A stretch of 64,000 nt of DNA, from the NCBI GenBank assembly GCA_016872055.1, contig VHBH01000002.1:62001-126000 (forward strand), written 5' to 3'. Positions 52,293 through 60,680 of this stretch are shown piece after piece (positions within the stretch are counted from its first letter, which is position 1; every line of letters starts with the position of its first letter). Below the pieces are notes generated by a model. It had not been told where the DNA came from, did no database searches, and saw nothing but the letters and a program-made list of their open reading frames with translations. The DNA comes from Nitrososphaerota archaeon (GTDB lineage Archaea > Thermoproteota > Nitrososphaeria > Nitrososphaerales > Nitrosopumilaceae). A program made the translations under genes and the position numbers.

Positions 52293-53459
52293 ATGAATAA
52301 AGCGGCATCTGTGGCAATTGGAGTTGGAATCGCAGCTGCAATAATTGTGGCAGTAATTGCTCTAGCGCAATCAAATCCGTCCGTAATAGAAAATGAGTCT
52401 CCAACACAACCTACTATGATTCCGCAACCACAGACTTCTAAAATCAAAATCGTTGCATCGTTTTATCCACTTTATGAATTTTCTAAAAATATTGCTGGTG
52501 ACAATGCTGATGTGTCAATGTTTATCCCAGTTGGAATTGAACCACATGACTGGGAACCAAGTATTGGCGATCTAGTAACACTAAAGGAATCTGATGTTTT
52601 TGTGTATAATGGTGTTGGCATGGAACCGTTTGTCGATAAGCTTATCGATTCTGGCGAATATTCTAATTTGCTTTTTGTAGAGACAACTAATGGAATTGAG
52701 CTAATAGAAACTGAAGAACACTCAGGTGAAGAAGAACACTCAGGTGAAGAAGAACACTCAGGTGAAGAAGAACACTCAGGTGAAGAAGAACACTCAGGTG
52801 AAGAAGAACACTCAGGTGAAGAAGAACACTCAGGTGAAGAAGAACACTCAGGTGAAGAAGAACACTCAGGTGAAGAAGAACACTCAGGTGAAGAAGAACA
52901 CTCAGGTGAAGAAGAACACGCACACAAATTTCCATATGATCCACACGTATGGCTTGATCCAATTCTGGCAAAAGAGCAAGTCATGATCATAAAGGATGCC
53001 CTAATCAAAGTGGATGCAGACAATGCGCAATATTATGAGGATAATGCAAATGCCTACTCTGCAAAACTGGATGAGCTTGACTCTAAAATAAGAACAGAAC
53101 TATCAAGCTGCAACAAGGACACCATAGTTCCATTTCACAATGCTTTTTCATATTTTGGAAATAGGTACGGAATAAAAACCCAGGCGTTATCTGGCCTAGC
53201 ACCAGAATCTGAAGCTACTGCACGTGACCTAAAAGAGATAATTGACTTTGTAAAAGAAAACCAAATCAAAATAATCTTTGCAGAAGAATTGGTAGATCCA
53301 AAGCTTGCCCAAGTGCTTGCTGACGAAGCCGGAGCCCAGATCTTGGTTTTGAGTCCACTCGAGGGAATAACTGTGGAAGAGCAAGAGAACGGAACGTCAT
53401 ATATTCAGAAAATGGAAGAAAATCTAAAGAACATCAAAGTGGCACTTGAATGTCAATGA
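52293..53459 (+). CDS. znuA: ZnuA-type metal-binding protein with 11 HSGEEE repeats
   Basis: 388 residues. Anchored binding protein of a Zn/Mn ABC importer (cluster A-I). N-terminal helix VAIGVGIAAAIIVAVIALAQ; then KIVASFYPLYEFSKNIAGDN and HDWEPSIGDL with the first metal His. A metal-loop region, usually His-rich, is here expanded into 11 exact copies of HSGEEE (residues about 143-208), followed by AHKFPYDPHVWLDP (metal His). Later IVPFHNAFSYFGNRYGIKT and IFAEELVDPKLAQVLADEAG complete the site. The repeats could act as a zinc-collecting arm. First gene of znuA-C-B. Confidence 0.93.
   Translation: MNKAASVAIGVGIAAAIIVAVIALAQSNPSVIENESPTQPTMIPQPQTSKIKIVASFYPLYEFSKNIAGDNADVSMFIPVGIEPHDWEPSIGDLVTLKESDVFVYNGVGMEPFVDKLIDSGEYSNLLFVETTNGIELIETEEHSGEEEHSGEEEHSGEEEHSGEEEHSGEEEHSGEEEHSGEEEHSGEEEHSGEEEHSGEEEHSGEEEHAHKFPYDPHVWLDPILAKEQVMIIKDALIKVDADNAQYYEDNANAYSAKLDELDSKIRTELSSCNKDTIVPFHNAFSYFGNRYGIKTQALSGLAPESEATARDLKEIIDFVKENQIKIIFAEELVDPKLAQVLADEAGAQILVLSPLEGITVEEQENGTSYIQKMEENLKNIKVALECQ
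52719..52916 (+). repeat. 18-base tandem repeat, 11 copies, in znuA
   Basis: The unit CACTCAGGTGAAGAAGAA is repeated 11 times without a single change. It encodes HSGEEE. Perfect identity at third codon positions implies recent expansion or homogenisation. A twelfth partial unit (CAC) continues into the sequence encoding HAHKF. Confidence 0.97.
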
Positions 53460-53500
53460 AAGCACTCCAAGTGGCACTTGAATGTCAATGAAAGCACTCC
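53437..53500 (+). repeat. 32-base tandem duplication across the znuA-znuC junction
   Basis: The 32-base unit beginning AAGTGGCACTTGAATGTCAA and ending GCACTCC occurs at 53437-53468 and identically at 53469-53500. Each copy contains the znuA stop and a znuC start. The first ATG (53450) opens a 13-codon frame that stops at 53491, 7 bases beyond the real znuC ATG at 53482. Confidence 0.97.
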
Positions 53501-54279
53501 AAGTCTCTGATGTTTCTATATCCTACAATGGGAGTCTTGCAGTAGACAAGGTAAGTTTTGATGTGGAAGAGGGTGACCTCTTGGGAATAGTCGGCCCAAA
53601 CGGCGCCGGAAAGACAACTTTCTTTCGCGCAATTTTGGGACTGCAAAACTATTCTGGTAAAATAAGACTATTCGGCCTTGAGGGAAAAAAATACCATCCA
53701 TTGTTACCCCTAATCGGATACGTCTCCCAAAAGGTAAACTTTGAGCAAAACTTTCCTGCAACAGTCTCTGAGGTGGTGGCAATGGGGCTTTTGCCAGAAA
53801 AACATCTTCACAAGAGCGCAACCATACTTCAAAACTGTGGATGTTGCTGGAATCGCGTCTACAAAAAAATTAACAAAGACAGCGACAAGGTTCTAGAAGC
53901 GCTAAGAACAGTAAACTTGGAATCATACAAGGACCGAAGAATTGGTGATCTTTCTGGAGGGGAGCTACAGCGAGTCTTTATCGCAAAAGCACTAGTCAAG
54001 GATCCAATTTTGTTGATACTGGATGAGCCGGTAACCGGTGTTGATGTAGAAACACAAAAGAAATTCTATGGCGTAATAAAAAAAATCAACGAGGAAAACA
54101 AGATAACGATAGTCTGGTCGTCGCATGACCTAGAAGCAATTGCCAAGCTTGCAAACAGAGTTGCATGCATGAATCGGCAACTCTTTTTCCACGGACAAAA
54201 GGAGGAATTCTTCTCAAATAAGGAGTTACTCAAGACTTACTCGGAATCTGCAATGCAGATGCACATGCATCACCACTGA
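53482..54279 (+). CDS. znuC: ZnuC-type metal ABC transporter ATPase
   Basis: 265 residues. Walker A GPNGAGKTTFFRAIL, Q-loop IGYVSQKVNF, signature LSGGELQRVFIAKAL, Walker B LLILDEPVTGVD, H-loop SSHD. An insertion near 113-140 carries a cysteine cluster (NCGCCWNR), found in some zinc/manganese ATPases of this group. The C-terminus is His-rich (MQMHMHHH), suggestive of metal sensing. The ATG at 53482 sits in the second copy of the duplicated junction; an ATG at 53488 is the alternative. Confidence 0.94.
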   Translation: MSMKALQVSDVSISYNGSLAVDKVSFDVEEGDLLGIVGPNGAGKTTFFRAILGLQNYSGKIRLFGLEGKKYHPLLPLIGYVSQKVNFEQNFPATVSEVVAMGLLPEKHLHKSATILQNCGCCWNRVYKKINKDSDKVLEALRTVNLESYKDRRIGDLSGGELQRVFIAKALVKDPILLILDEPVTGVDVETQKKFYGVIKKINEENKITIVWSSHDLEAIAKLANRVACMNRQLFFHGQKEEFFSNKELLKTYSESAMQMHMHHH

Positions 54280-54280
54280 T

Positions 54281-55123
54281 ATGGCATTTGAAGTCTTTGG
54301 CTATGCATTTATGCAAAAGGGCATAATTGTTGGCGCTGCAATTGCCATAATTTGCTCACTGATGGGCATATTCTTGGTTCTAAGAAGATACTCCTTGTTT
54401 GGCGATGCATTATCCCACATGGCATTTGGAGGAATATCTCTGGGGTTGTTCTCTGGAATTTATCCATTGTGGACTGCATACACTGTTTCTATTTTGGGTG
54501 CGCTAGGCATGACCAAGCTTCGAAAAAGCACAAAAATCTCTGGCGATGCGGCAATTGCTGTATTACTAGTGTCTGGGTTTGGAATCGGCGTGTTACTGAT
54601 ATCTGCAACAGGGGGATTCTCTGTGGATTTGTTTAGCTTTTTGTTTGGAAGCATACTTTTGATCAGCGATGAAGACACCATACTGATTCTTACTATTAGT
54701 GCTGGCGTGGTTGCATCTTTAGCGTTACTACGAAAAAAATTGCTCCACTTTGCATTTGATGAGGAGCAGGCAAGAGTAAGTGGACTGAACGTCGATAGGC
54801 TCAACTATGTTTTTGTAATAATTGCGGGAATTACGGTAATTACTTCAATGAGGTTGGTTGGAATATTGCTCATATCTGCTCTGATTGTTCTGCCAAATAT
54901 TACCAGCATGCTTTTGGGTAAAAGCTTCAAGCAGACAGTAATCATATCGATTTTGATTTCCATTTTCTCTGTCGTATTTGGAATAGTATTGTCGTATTAC
55001 CTTGATTTGGCTCCTTCTGGCACAGTAGTGATGATCTCCGTTGCAATTTTGGTCGTAACCCTTTGTGCAAAATATCTAGGCTTGGTTGGTAAAGCAGCGC
55101 CAATTACAAAAATCATCAAGTAA
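54281..55123 (+). CDS. znuB: ZnuB-type metal ABC transporter permease
   Basis: 280 residues, eight to nine membrane helices. Family text: MGIFLVLRRYSLFGDALSHM, DAAIAVLLVSGFGIGVLLIS, RLVGILLISALIVLPNITSM. It forms the channel for Zn2+ (or Mn2+/Fe2+) with ZnuA and ZnuC. It starts one base after the znuC stop. Ends the metal island; about 135 bases of T-rich sequence follow before the convergent copper-family gene. Confidence 0.93.
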   Translation: MAFEVFGYAFMQKGIIVGAAIAIICSLMGIFLVLRRYSLFGDALSHMAFGGISLGLFSGIYPLWTAYTVSILGALGMTKLRKSTKISGDAAIAVLLVSGFGIGVLLISATGGFSVDLFSFLFGSILLISDEDTILILTISAGVVASLALLRKKLLHFAFDEEQARVSGLNVDRLNYVFVIIAGITVITSMRLVGILLISALIVLPNITSMLLGKSFKQTVIISILISIFSVVFGIVLSYYLDLAPSGTVVMISVAILVVTLCAKYLGLVGKAAPITKIIK

Positions 55124-55258
55124 AATCGGAAAATGAATTTTTCTTGCCATTTTCTGCTCCTATGCGCTTTAGCTGAAATTTCAGATCTTCATATTCCAGC
55201 TGATTCTTTTTCTAGTTTTAGATGAGCAACTATTACCTTGAATTCCCCTTCTTTTCCT

Positions 55259-57976
55259 TTAGTCTATCAGAGAATCGATTCTCCGCTTGTCGTAGATGCT
55301 TTTTACAAAAAACAGCGAAGTGGCAATTATTCCTCCAGAGATCAGAGGCGATGCCAGCTCAAAATATCGTATCTCAAATTCTCGCTGTGGTGTGGCACTC
55401 ATTTGTGGAACTTCTGATATAGCTACATGACCAAGCTTGTTTTGGCGTTGCTCGACAAACCAAATGTCGCCGTTTTTGTCGCTTAGCAAAAATTGCGTAA
55501 ACGTTGTCTGCGACGGTATGTTAAGTTCTGCAAATTCGTCCTTCTGCTGGTCATAGATCCCAAGCCTGTCCGTTGTGTGCTGTGCAATCCAAAGATTTCC
55601 GAACTTGTCAGGAGCTACTGCAAATGGTAATGAGATTGGATCTGTCACAGTAACTACGCTACTAAATGTCTCCAGATATGGGTCGAATCTGACTATACCT
55701 AGTCCAGTGTGCTCTGATACCAATAAAGTTCCATCCATGTCAAATATCAAAAAGAACGGCTCCTTTAGTGGCAATGCTGGAGAGAATTCTCGCATTTTGC
55801 CTGTGCTTGGTTCGATTACTCCAATTTTTCCTCCCTGGGACTCTGCAAACCAGATCATTCCGTTTTGATCACGAGTCAGAGCTACTGGGCCTGAGGGGTT
55901 TGTTGGGATTTTGTATTCTGTGAACTGCTCGGATACTACATCGTATTTTAGCAGCATGTGCTGGTCTACTAGTGCAATCCATACATTTCCATCATTATCT
56001 GTCTCAAGCGATATTGGAATCGACTTCATTGGAAGTGGAATTATTGTGAATTGCTCTGATTCCGTGTCAAAGTAGCCTATTTTTCCTTCAGGTGTGTCGG
56101 TAAACCAGACTCTGTTACCATCCAGCTTCAAAAAAACGGTTGTCTTTCCATCAAATTGGTACGGCGTAAACTCTTTTTCTGATATTGAAAACTTCCAAAG
56201 CCTTGGCTTTGATGAATCGCTAAGCCAAATATTGTCTCCATCATACACGGGATAAAGTGGAGCTGCATTTTCTGTGAGGGTATATTCAGTAATGTCTGTT
56301 TTAAGCTCAGAGAGTCGCGGTTTTACTATAGCAGAAAAGCTGACACTTTCGTTTGGGTTGTTACTTCTTTGCGCATCAATTTCTACATTCCATGTTCCAG
56401 AAAAACCAAATGTCATTTCTCCCTCGTAGTTATTGTCTTTCTTTTCAAGTGGAATTGCTATTGGCGAGATGTTTTTTTGTGGGTTTGAGACCTTGGCGCC
56501 AAGCTCTGTTAGGTCATCAAGCGGTTTTCCATTGGAATCTAGCACTGTGATGGAAATTGTATTTGCGCCGCTCTTTAGCGGGGTAATATCCACTACAAAT
56601 CTGAGGCTATCAGAGAATGCAAAAGTACTAAAACCATCTGGGATTTGTGATCGTATTTCCTCACCCTGGCTTGCTGGCAGTGATGAATTTGTCAACAATG
56701 ACACAACACCAATGAGTATGATTCCCAAAACTGCCTCCATCCTCAATGATCTTGAAAGCTTTTGATGCACTGGCGATCCGAGTGACTTTTCAGCAGGCCT
56801 CTGAATTCTAAACTGGTTGTATCCACCCAGTGCAACCATTACAGAGCCAATTGCTATTTTTGCAATGATCATCCAACCGTAATATGACTGGCTAAGCAAG
56901 CTAACATCGTCTTCTAAGAGCCACAACAATGTTGGCCCAGTTATGATTACAATTCCCAATGAAATTATGATCACAGAGGAAAATCTTGGAATCACCAAAA
57001 GGCTTGCAAGCTCTTTTTTGGTATTGTCCAGCTTTCCAAGTGCCGGAATCAGAATGAATCCAAAGAATATGACCCCGCCAATCCAGACTGATGCTATCAA
57101 ATTGTGCGCATAATCAATTACTATGGCAGAAAACTGCTCGCTGGCGGCTCCGTGGCCGATGGCAGTAGTAGTGCCAATTAATGCCAGTGACAATCCAAGC
57201 ACTAGGAGCTGTTTTCTGGGAGCACCGGCTGTCTTGTTTTCCAGAAGGAACCAGACTGCAAGCAAAACAACAGTTAGGCCCATGCGTATTATCCAAATTG
57301 TACCGAATGATGTCTCTAATACATCCGATGCCGAAGTTTGAAGTCTTATTGTCTGGATGATTAGTATCATAATGTTAGATGCAAAGACAGCAAAGAGGCC
57401 GATTCCTGTTATTGTGGAGAATTTACCGTGAAAGAACTTTTGAAATTCGAGATTTTCTCTGATCCATGGCTTTTTGACTCCTCGCCAGATCAACAGTGAC
57501 GAGATTGCAGCGCCAAGAACAATCACTTGGCCTACCATTCCTGGAAATCTAGCGCCTGCCTCTGGAAAATAGATTTGTTGTTCTATTGTGATTTGCGGCG
57601 GTGGGGGTAGCTCTACGTCTCCCACCCCAAATACAAATGCGTAGGGGACTAGGTGTCCGTCCACCTTGGATAGGACCTGAGTTGTTACTGTGTATACGCC
57701 ATCTTGCAGGAGTGGTGTAGTCACAGTAAGGATTGATTCGTCATCGGGATTTTGATATCGGGTGTTTTTGTTGTCTATTTGGTTACCATTGTTGTCAAAA
57801 ACCTTGATGTAGCTAAATCCAACATCTACTGCTTCTGAGAAATCAATTGTGATTTGTGTAATTCCTGCACCGACATTTGTAGATGCTTTTGGATTGGAAT
57901 CATCAATTAGTGGATGAGCATATGCCGAGGGAACTGATAGCACAAAAAACAACAAAAACAGAGGTAGAATTTTCAA
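55259..57976 (-). CDS. CopC-CopD-beta-propeller fusion protein
   Basis: 905 residues from a TTG. Signal peptide (about 1-20), then a CopC domain starting AHPLIDDSNPKAST (mature His) and ending DGHLVPYAFVFGVGD, the two ends of the copper site. About eight CopD membrane helices follow (residues 145-440), then a beta-sandwich (450-570). A six-bladed lyase-type propeller follows (590-860: repeats such as NVWIALVDQHML, IWFAESQGGKIGVIEPSTGK, NLWIAQHTTDRLGIYDQQ). A last helix anchors the C-terminus. CopC/CopD handle copper import/export. The propeller (Vgb/SMP-30-like) outside the cell is unusual. It diverges from 58076. Confidence 0.88.
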   Translation of the reverse strand: MKILPLFLLFFVLSVPSAYAHPLIDDSNPKASTNVGAGITQITIDFSEAVDVGFSYIKVFDNNGNQIDNKNTRYQNPDDESILTVTTPLLQDGVYTVTTQVLSKVDGHLVPYAFVFGVGDVELPPPPQITIEQQIYFPEAGARFPGMVGQVIVLGAAISSLLIWRGVKKPWIRENLEFQKFFHGKFSTITGIGLFAVFASNIMILIIQTIRLQTSASDVLETSFGTIWIIRMGLTVVLLAVWFLLENKTAGAPRKQLLVLGLSLALIGTTTAIGHGAASEQFSAIVIDYAHNLIASVWIGGVIFFGFILIPALGKLDNTKKELASLLVIPRFSSVIIISLGIVIITGPTLLWLLEDDVSLLSQSYYGWMIIAKIAIGSVMVALGGYNQFRIQRPAEKSLGSPVHQKLSRSLRMEAVLGIILIGVVSLLTNSSLPASQGEEIRSQIPDGFSTFAFSDSLRFVVDITPLKSGANTISITVLDSNGKPLDDLTELGAKVSNPQKNISPIAIPLEKKDNNYEGEMTFGFSGTWNVEIDAQRSNNPNESVSFSAIVKPRLSELKTDITEYTLTENAAPLYPVYDGDNIWLSDSSKPRLWKFSISEKEFTPYQFDGKTTVFLKLDGNRVWFTDTPEGKIGYFDTESEQFTIIPLPMKSIPISLETDNDGNVWIALVDQHMLLKYDVVSEQFTEYKIPTNPSGPVALTRDQNGMIWFAESQGGKIGVIEPSTGKMREFSPALPLKEPFFLIFDMDGTLLVSEHTGLGIVRFDPYLETFSSVVTVTDPISLPFAVAPDKFGNLWIAQHTTDRLGIYDQQKDEFAELNIPSQTTFTQFLLSDKNGDIWFVEQRQNKLGHVAISEVPQMSATPQREFEIRYFELASPLISGGIIATSLFFVKSIYDKRRIDSLID

Positions 57977-58075
57977 TCATAACATGATGGCCGATTTGCT
58001 AATTTAAACAATCTATTGTTTGATCGTTCTACCAGTTTCACAAAGTAAATAACTTGATCTTCACTAAACACGGTT

Positions 58076-58696
58076 GTGAAAGCACAGTTTTTGTTGGCCC
58101 TGACAATAATTGCAATATCTGCAGTGACACCTGTATTTGCGCATAAGACTGTATTTGTAGAACAATATGAAATCGAGGTTGGCTGGAGTGATGAGCCGCC
58201 ACTAGTAAGCCAGCAAAATACAATTGTGTTTGCTTTTACCGTTAATGAGGACGAAGGGGTCAGCACTGGTGTGACAAACGCATTCCGAGACCTTACTGCA
58301 ACTATCAAGTCTGGTAGTGTATCAAAGCAACTTGACGTGTTGTCGGATTCCAAGGCAGGTCATTACTATTCAAAAATCATTCCAACCCAGACAGGCCCAC
58401 TGGCTATAGAGCTGAAGGGAACCATAAACGGAGTAGCGGTAAACGAAGTGGTGCAAATCGAGAGCGTAGAGAGCATCAATGTCATAGCATTTCCTCCAAC
58501 CGATGCAAGCGGACTGCCGGACTTGGCAAAAATAAAGAACTCATTGGCGCAGCTTCAACAAGACGTAGCACAAATCCAGCAAGGCGGGGCTTCTGTTGGA
58601 GAGTCCGGCAAATCGTACGACTATGCGATGTTTGCGATGGGCCTTGGAGCTGCAGGCATAATACTTGCAGTGATCAGTCTGATAAAAAGAAAATAA
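58076..58696 (+). CDS. Exported, C-terminally anchored protein beside the CopCD gene
   Basis: 206 residues from a GTG. Signal peptide (about 1-22, ending PVFA), mature start HKTVFVEQYEIEVGW. One Ig-like beta domain (30-140), a coiled-coil stretch (KIKNSLAQLQQDVAQIQQGG), and a C-terminal transmembrane helix (about 183-202). The mature N-terminal histidine recalls CopC-like copper ligands, and it diverges from the CopC-CopD fusion with 99 bases between starts. That makes a copper-related surface role plausible. Family not recognised. Confidence 0.7.
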   Translation: MKAQFLLALTIIAISAVTPVFAHKTVFVEQYEIEVGWSDEPPLVSQQNTIVFAFTVNEDEGVSTGVTNAFRDLTATIKSGSVSKQLDVLSDSKAGHYYSKIIPTQTGPLAIELKGTINGVAVNEVVQIESVESINVIAFPPTDASGLPDLAKIKNSLAQLQQDVAQIQQGGASVGESGKSYDYAMFAMGLGAAGIILAVISLIKRK

Positions 58697-58703
58697 GAGA
58701 ATT

Positions 58704-59585
58704 CTAAAGTCTTGGAATTACTTTAGATCGTGCTGTAACTGCAACAATGCTTACTATGGCTACTGCCAAGATTATCATTGCAAGTGGACCAAATTCTGGT
58801 ACTACTTGAGCAGATACTGTTTCGCCCATTGGACCAGTCCAGTTTGCCTCGTCATCTGGCAATCCTAATCCAAGGATTGTGACTTGAACATCTAGTGGGC
58901 TGTCAGAGCTTAGAGCTGAAGTTGTGTATTCTGTGACACCACTATGTGCATGTTGAGATGTTTCAGCTAGGACTTGGTTGTCATCCTGATTCACAGTGAT
59001 CTCAAAGTTCACGTGCTCAATTGGGTTTCCGTCTGCATCAACAAATTCAACTGATACCATAGCTTCTACACCTTCTGCTGGCTCATCAGAATCGATGTGC
59101 ACCATGACAGATCCGTCCTGTGACATTACCATTGCACCATGTTCATCATGTGCATGACCGTCTGTGGTTTCCATATCAGTGTGTTCCTCATCTGTGTGCT
59201 CTTCAGCGGCTGCCTGAACAATTACCGTTCCTTGCATCCATGGGTGTACTAGGCAAAAGTATGGGAATTCACCTTCTTCCTCAAACGTGTGTGAGAAAGT
59301 TCGTCCTGATAGGAACAAATTGCTATCAAAGTTTCCATCCGGACCATTTGCTGGAGTTCCGCTTGTTACGCTATGTGAAGCAGTGTCGTAATTTGACCAC
59401 ACTACTTCACTTCCTACATCAATTGTTACTTCGGCTGGAACGTAACATTCGTCGGTTGATTCGCAGCCAGGCATTGATGTCCCTACTGGAATGCTAACCT
59501 CGACAGTCACATGATCTGCGAATGCAGGAGTAATTGCCATAACAGCAAAAATCATCAAAATGGATCCTATTGCTATTGTCTTCAT
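58704..59585 (-). CDS. Cupredoxin (plastocyanin-like) with PEFG-CTERM
   Basis: 293 residues from the ATG at 59585 (frame open to 59648). Signal peptide 1-23, then a blue copper domain with H71 (ASHSVTSG), C111, H114 and M117 (YFCLVHPWM), a complete type-1 site. An acidic His-rich linker (HTDEEHTDMETTDGHAHDEH), a second beta domain, and the PEFG sorting signal (VVPEFGPLAMIILAVAIVSI). Such surface-attached plastocyanin-like proteins are thought to carry electrons in ammonia-oxidising archaea (established idea for the lineage). Confidence 0.93.
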   Translation of the reverse strand: MKTIAIGSILMIFAVMAITPAFADHVTVEVSIPVGTSMPGCESTDECYVPAEVTIDVGSEVVWSNYDTASHSVTSGTPANGPDGNFDSNLFLSGRTFSHTFEEEGEFPYFCLVHPWMQGTVIVQAAAEEHTDEEHTDMETTDGHAHDEHGAMVMSQDGSVMVHIDSDEPAEGVEAMVSVEFVDADGNPIEHVNFEITVNQDDNQVLAETSQHAHSGVTEYTTSALSSDSPLDVQVTILGLGLPDDEANWTGPMGETVSAQVVPEFGPLAMIILAVAIVSIVAVTARSKVIPRL

Positions 59586-59721
59586 TGGACTCACTATAAT
59601 CGTAGGCGAATAAAAATCCTTATACAAAATTACATCTGCTTCACGCACAAAACTCGACCGAATCTAAACCAACATCAGTTTGTGGTAATTGTAATCGCTT
59701 GTATGCGTTTTCATGAATTGA

Positions 59722-60534
59722 TCATTTGGTGAATTTTTTAATAAATTTTCTAGTTTTAATAATTGCAATCGCTGGTATTACAAAGTAAATTCCTGCATTG
59801 AGCAGAATCACACCAATTCCATAGCCTAGCATCTCTGATTCCGAATCAATATCTGAATAGCTTAGAATTGATAGAGTCACTAACATCGGAGTCATGGTAG
59901 CTTTTACCATTTCCCTGAAAACTGGACTCTGCCTTTCCAGATCAGCAATGTTTGGACTAAATGAATAATAAAATTCGTTGAATCCAGACATGAATGTCTT
60001 ACCTGAACCTGTCCCAAACAGGATATTGTCCCTGATTTCTCGCAACATTTGGACCTGAGGTGCAAGCTCCGTTCCATGTGCTGCAGTTGCGATAAGGCAA
60101 CCCGATTCTGGTACATCGGGTGGAGGAGGTGTTGCTTCTTGTGCGATTACATTAAAGTAAACCGTTTCTAATGGAATTGGCTGGAACAAAATTCCCTCAA
60201 CATGAATTGATATTTTGTTTTCACCGCCTTTGAATTCAATTGGTATTGTAACTGATCCTAAAGATGTATGGGTACTAGGTATTGGGCCAAAGATTGGCAT
60301 TCCATCATTTGTAACCGTTACTTTGTAGTCAATGTGCTCTTGTATTACGTTTGTCTGTGGGTTGATAAAGTCGATTTTTAGCTTTGTCTGCTCAGTTACA
60401 CTTGGCTTCTCTGGGTCTGTTGATATGTTGACTAGTAGCGTGCCCTGATCAGTTGGTAATTGCTGAAAGTCTGCAAATATTGGAATAGCAACCACTGGAT
60501 TTAGCAACAAAGACAAAAGCATGATGTAATTCAT
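59722..60534 (-). CDS. Exported membrane protein with CFI-box-type C-terminal domain
   Basis: About 270 residues from the ATG at 60534 (TATA-like CATATTTTTT about 25 bases upstream; frame open to 60579). Signal peptide, an Ig-like domain (about 25-140), a proline linker (ATPPPPDVPES), then GCLIATAAHGTELAPQVQML with FNEFYYSFSPNIADLERQSP, the CFI-box-CTERM pattern. Two C-terminal membrane helices. Function of the CFI box is not known; it occurs in surface proteins of bacteria and archaea. Confidence 0.8.
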   Translation of the reverse strand: MNYIMLLSLLLNPVVAIPIFADFQQLPTDQGTLLVNISTDPEKPSVTEQTKLKIDFINPQTNVIQEHIDYKVTVTNDGMPIFGPIPSTHTSLGSVTIPIEFKGGENKISIHVEGILFQPIPLETVYFNVIAQEATPPPPDVPESGCLIATAAHGTELAPQVQMLREIRDNILFGTGSGKTFMSGFNEFYYSFSPNIADLERQSPVFREMVKATMTPMLVTLSILSYSDIDSESEMLGYGIGVILLNAGIYFVIPAIAIIKTRKFIKKFTK

Positions 60535-60651
60535 CTTCGATGTTTGCGCAGAAAAAATATGGAAACTTCTCACGGACAATTTTTAGGAGAACTAAATTAA
60601 ATTAGTTTATTATTTTTTCATTTAATAAAAACGTCTAAATTAATCACATCA

Positions 60652-60659
60652 TTAAATAA
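60652..60659 (+). promoter_or_regulatory. TATA box of the large exported protein gene
   Basis: TTAAATAA centred 25 bases before the GTG at 60681; supports the GTG as a leaderless start. Confidence 0.5.
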
Positions 60660-60680
60660 GGTCGGAATCGCAAAAATATT

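Noticed and set aside
52726-52986. Plus-strand frame encoding KKNTQV repeats across the znuA repeat
   Set aside because: An 18-base repeat without stops opens other frames automatically; znuA itself is intact and recognisable.
52472-53023. Minus-strand frames with Ser/Pro/Glu/Cys or Leu/His repeats over znuA
   Set aside because: Same cause: antisense shadows of the repeat, with no domain, promoter or conserved ends.
52719-53500. Repeats near znuA as a CRISPR array
   Set aside because: The 18-base units have no spacers, encode an in-frame peptide and are followed by a single 32-base duplication; a solo Cas4-like gene 40 kb away is not linked.
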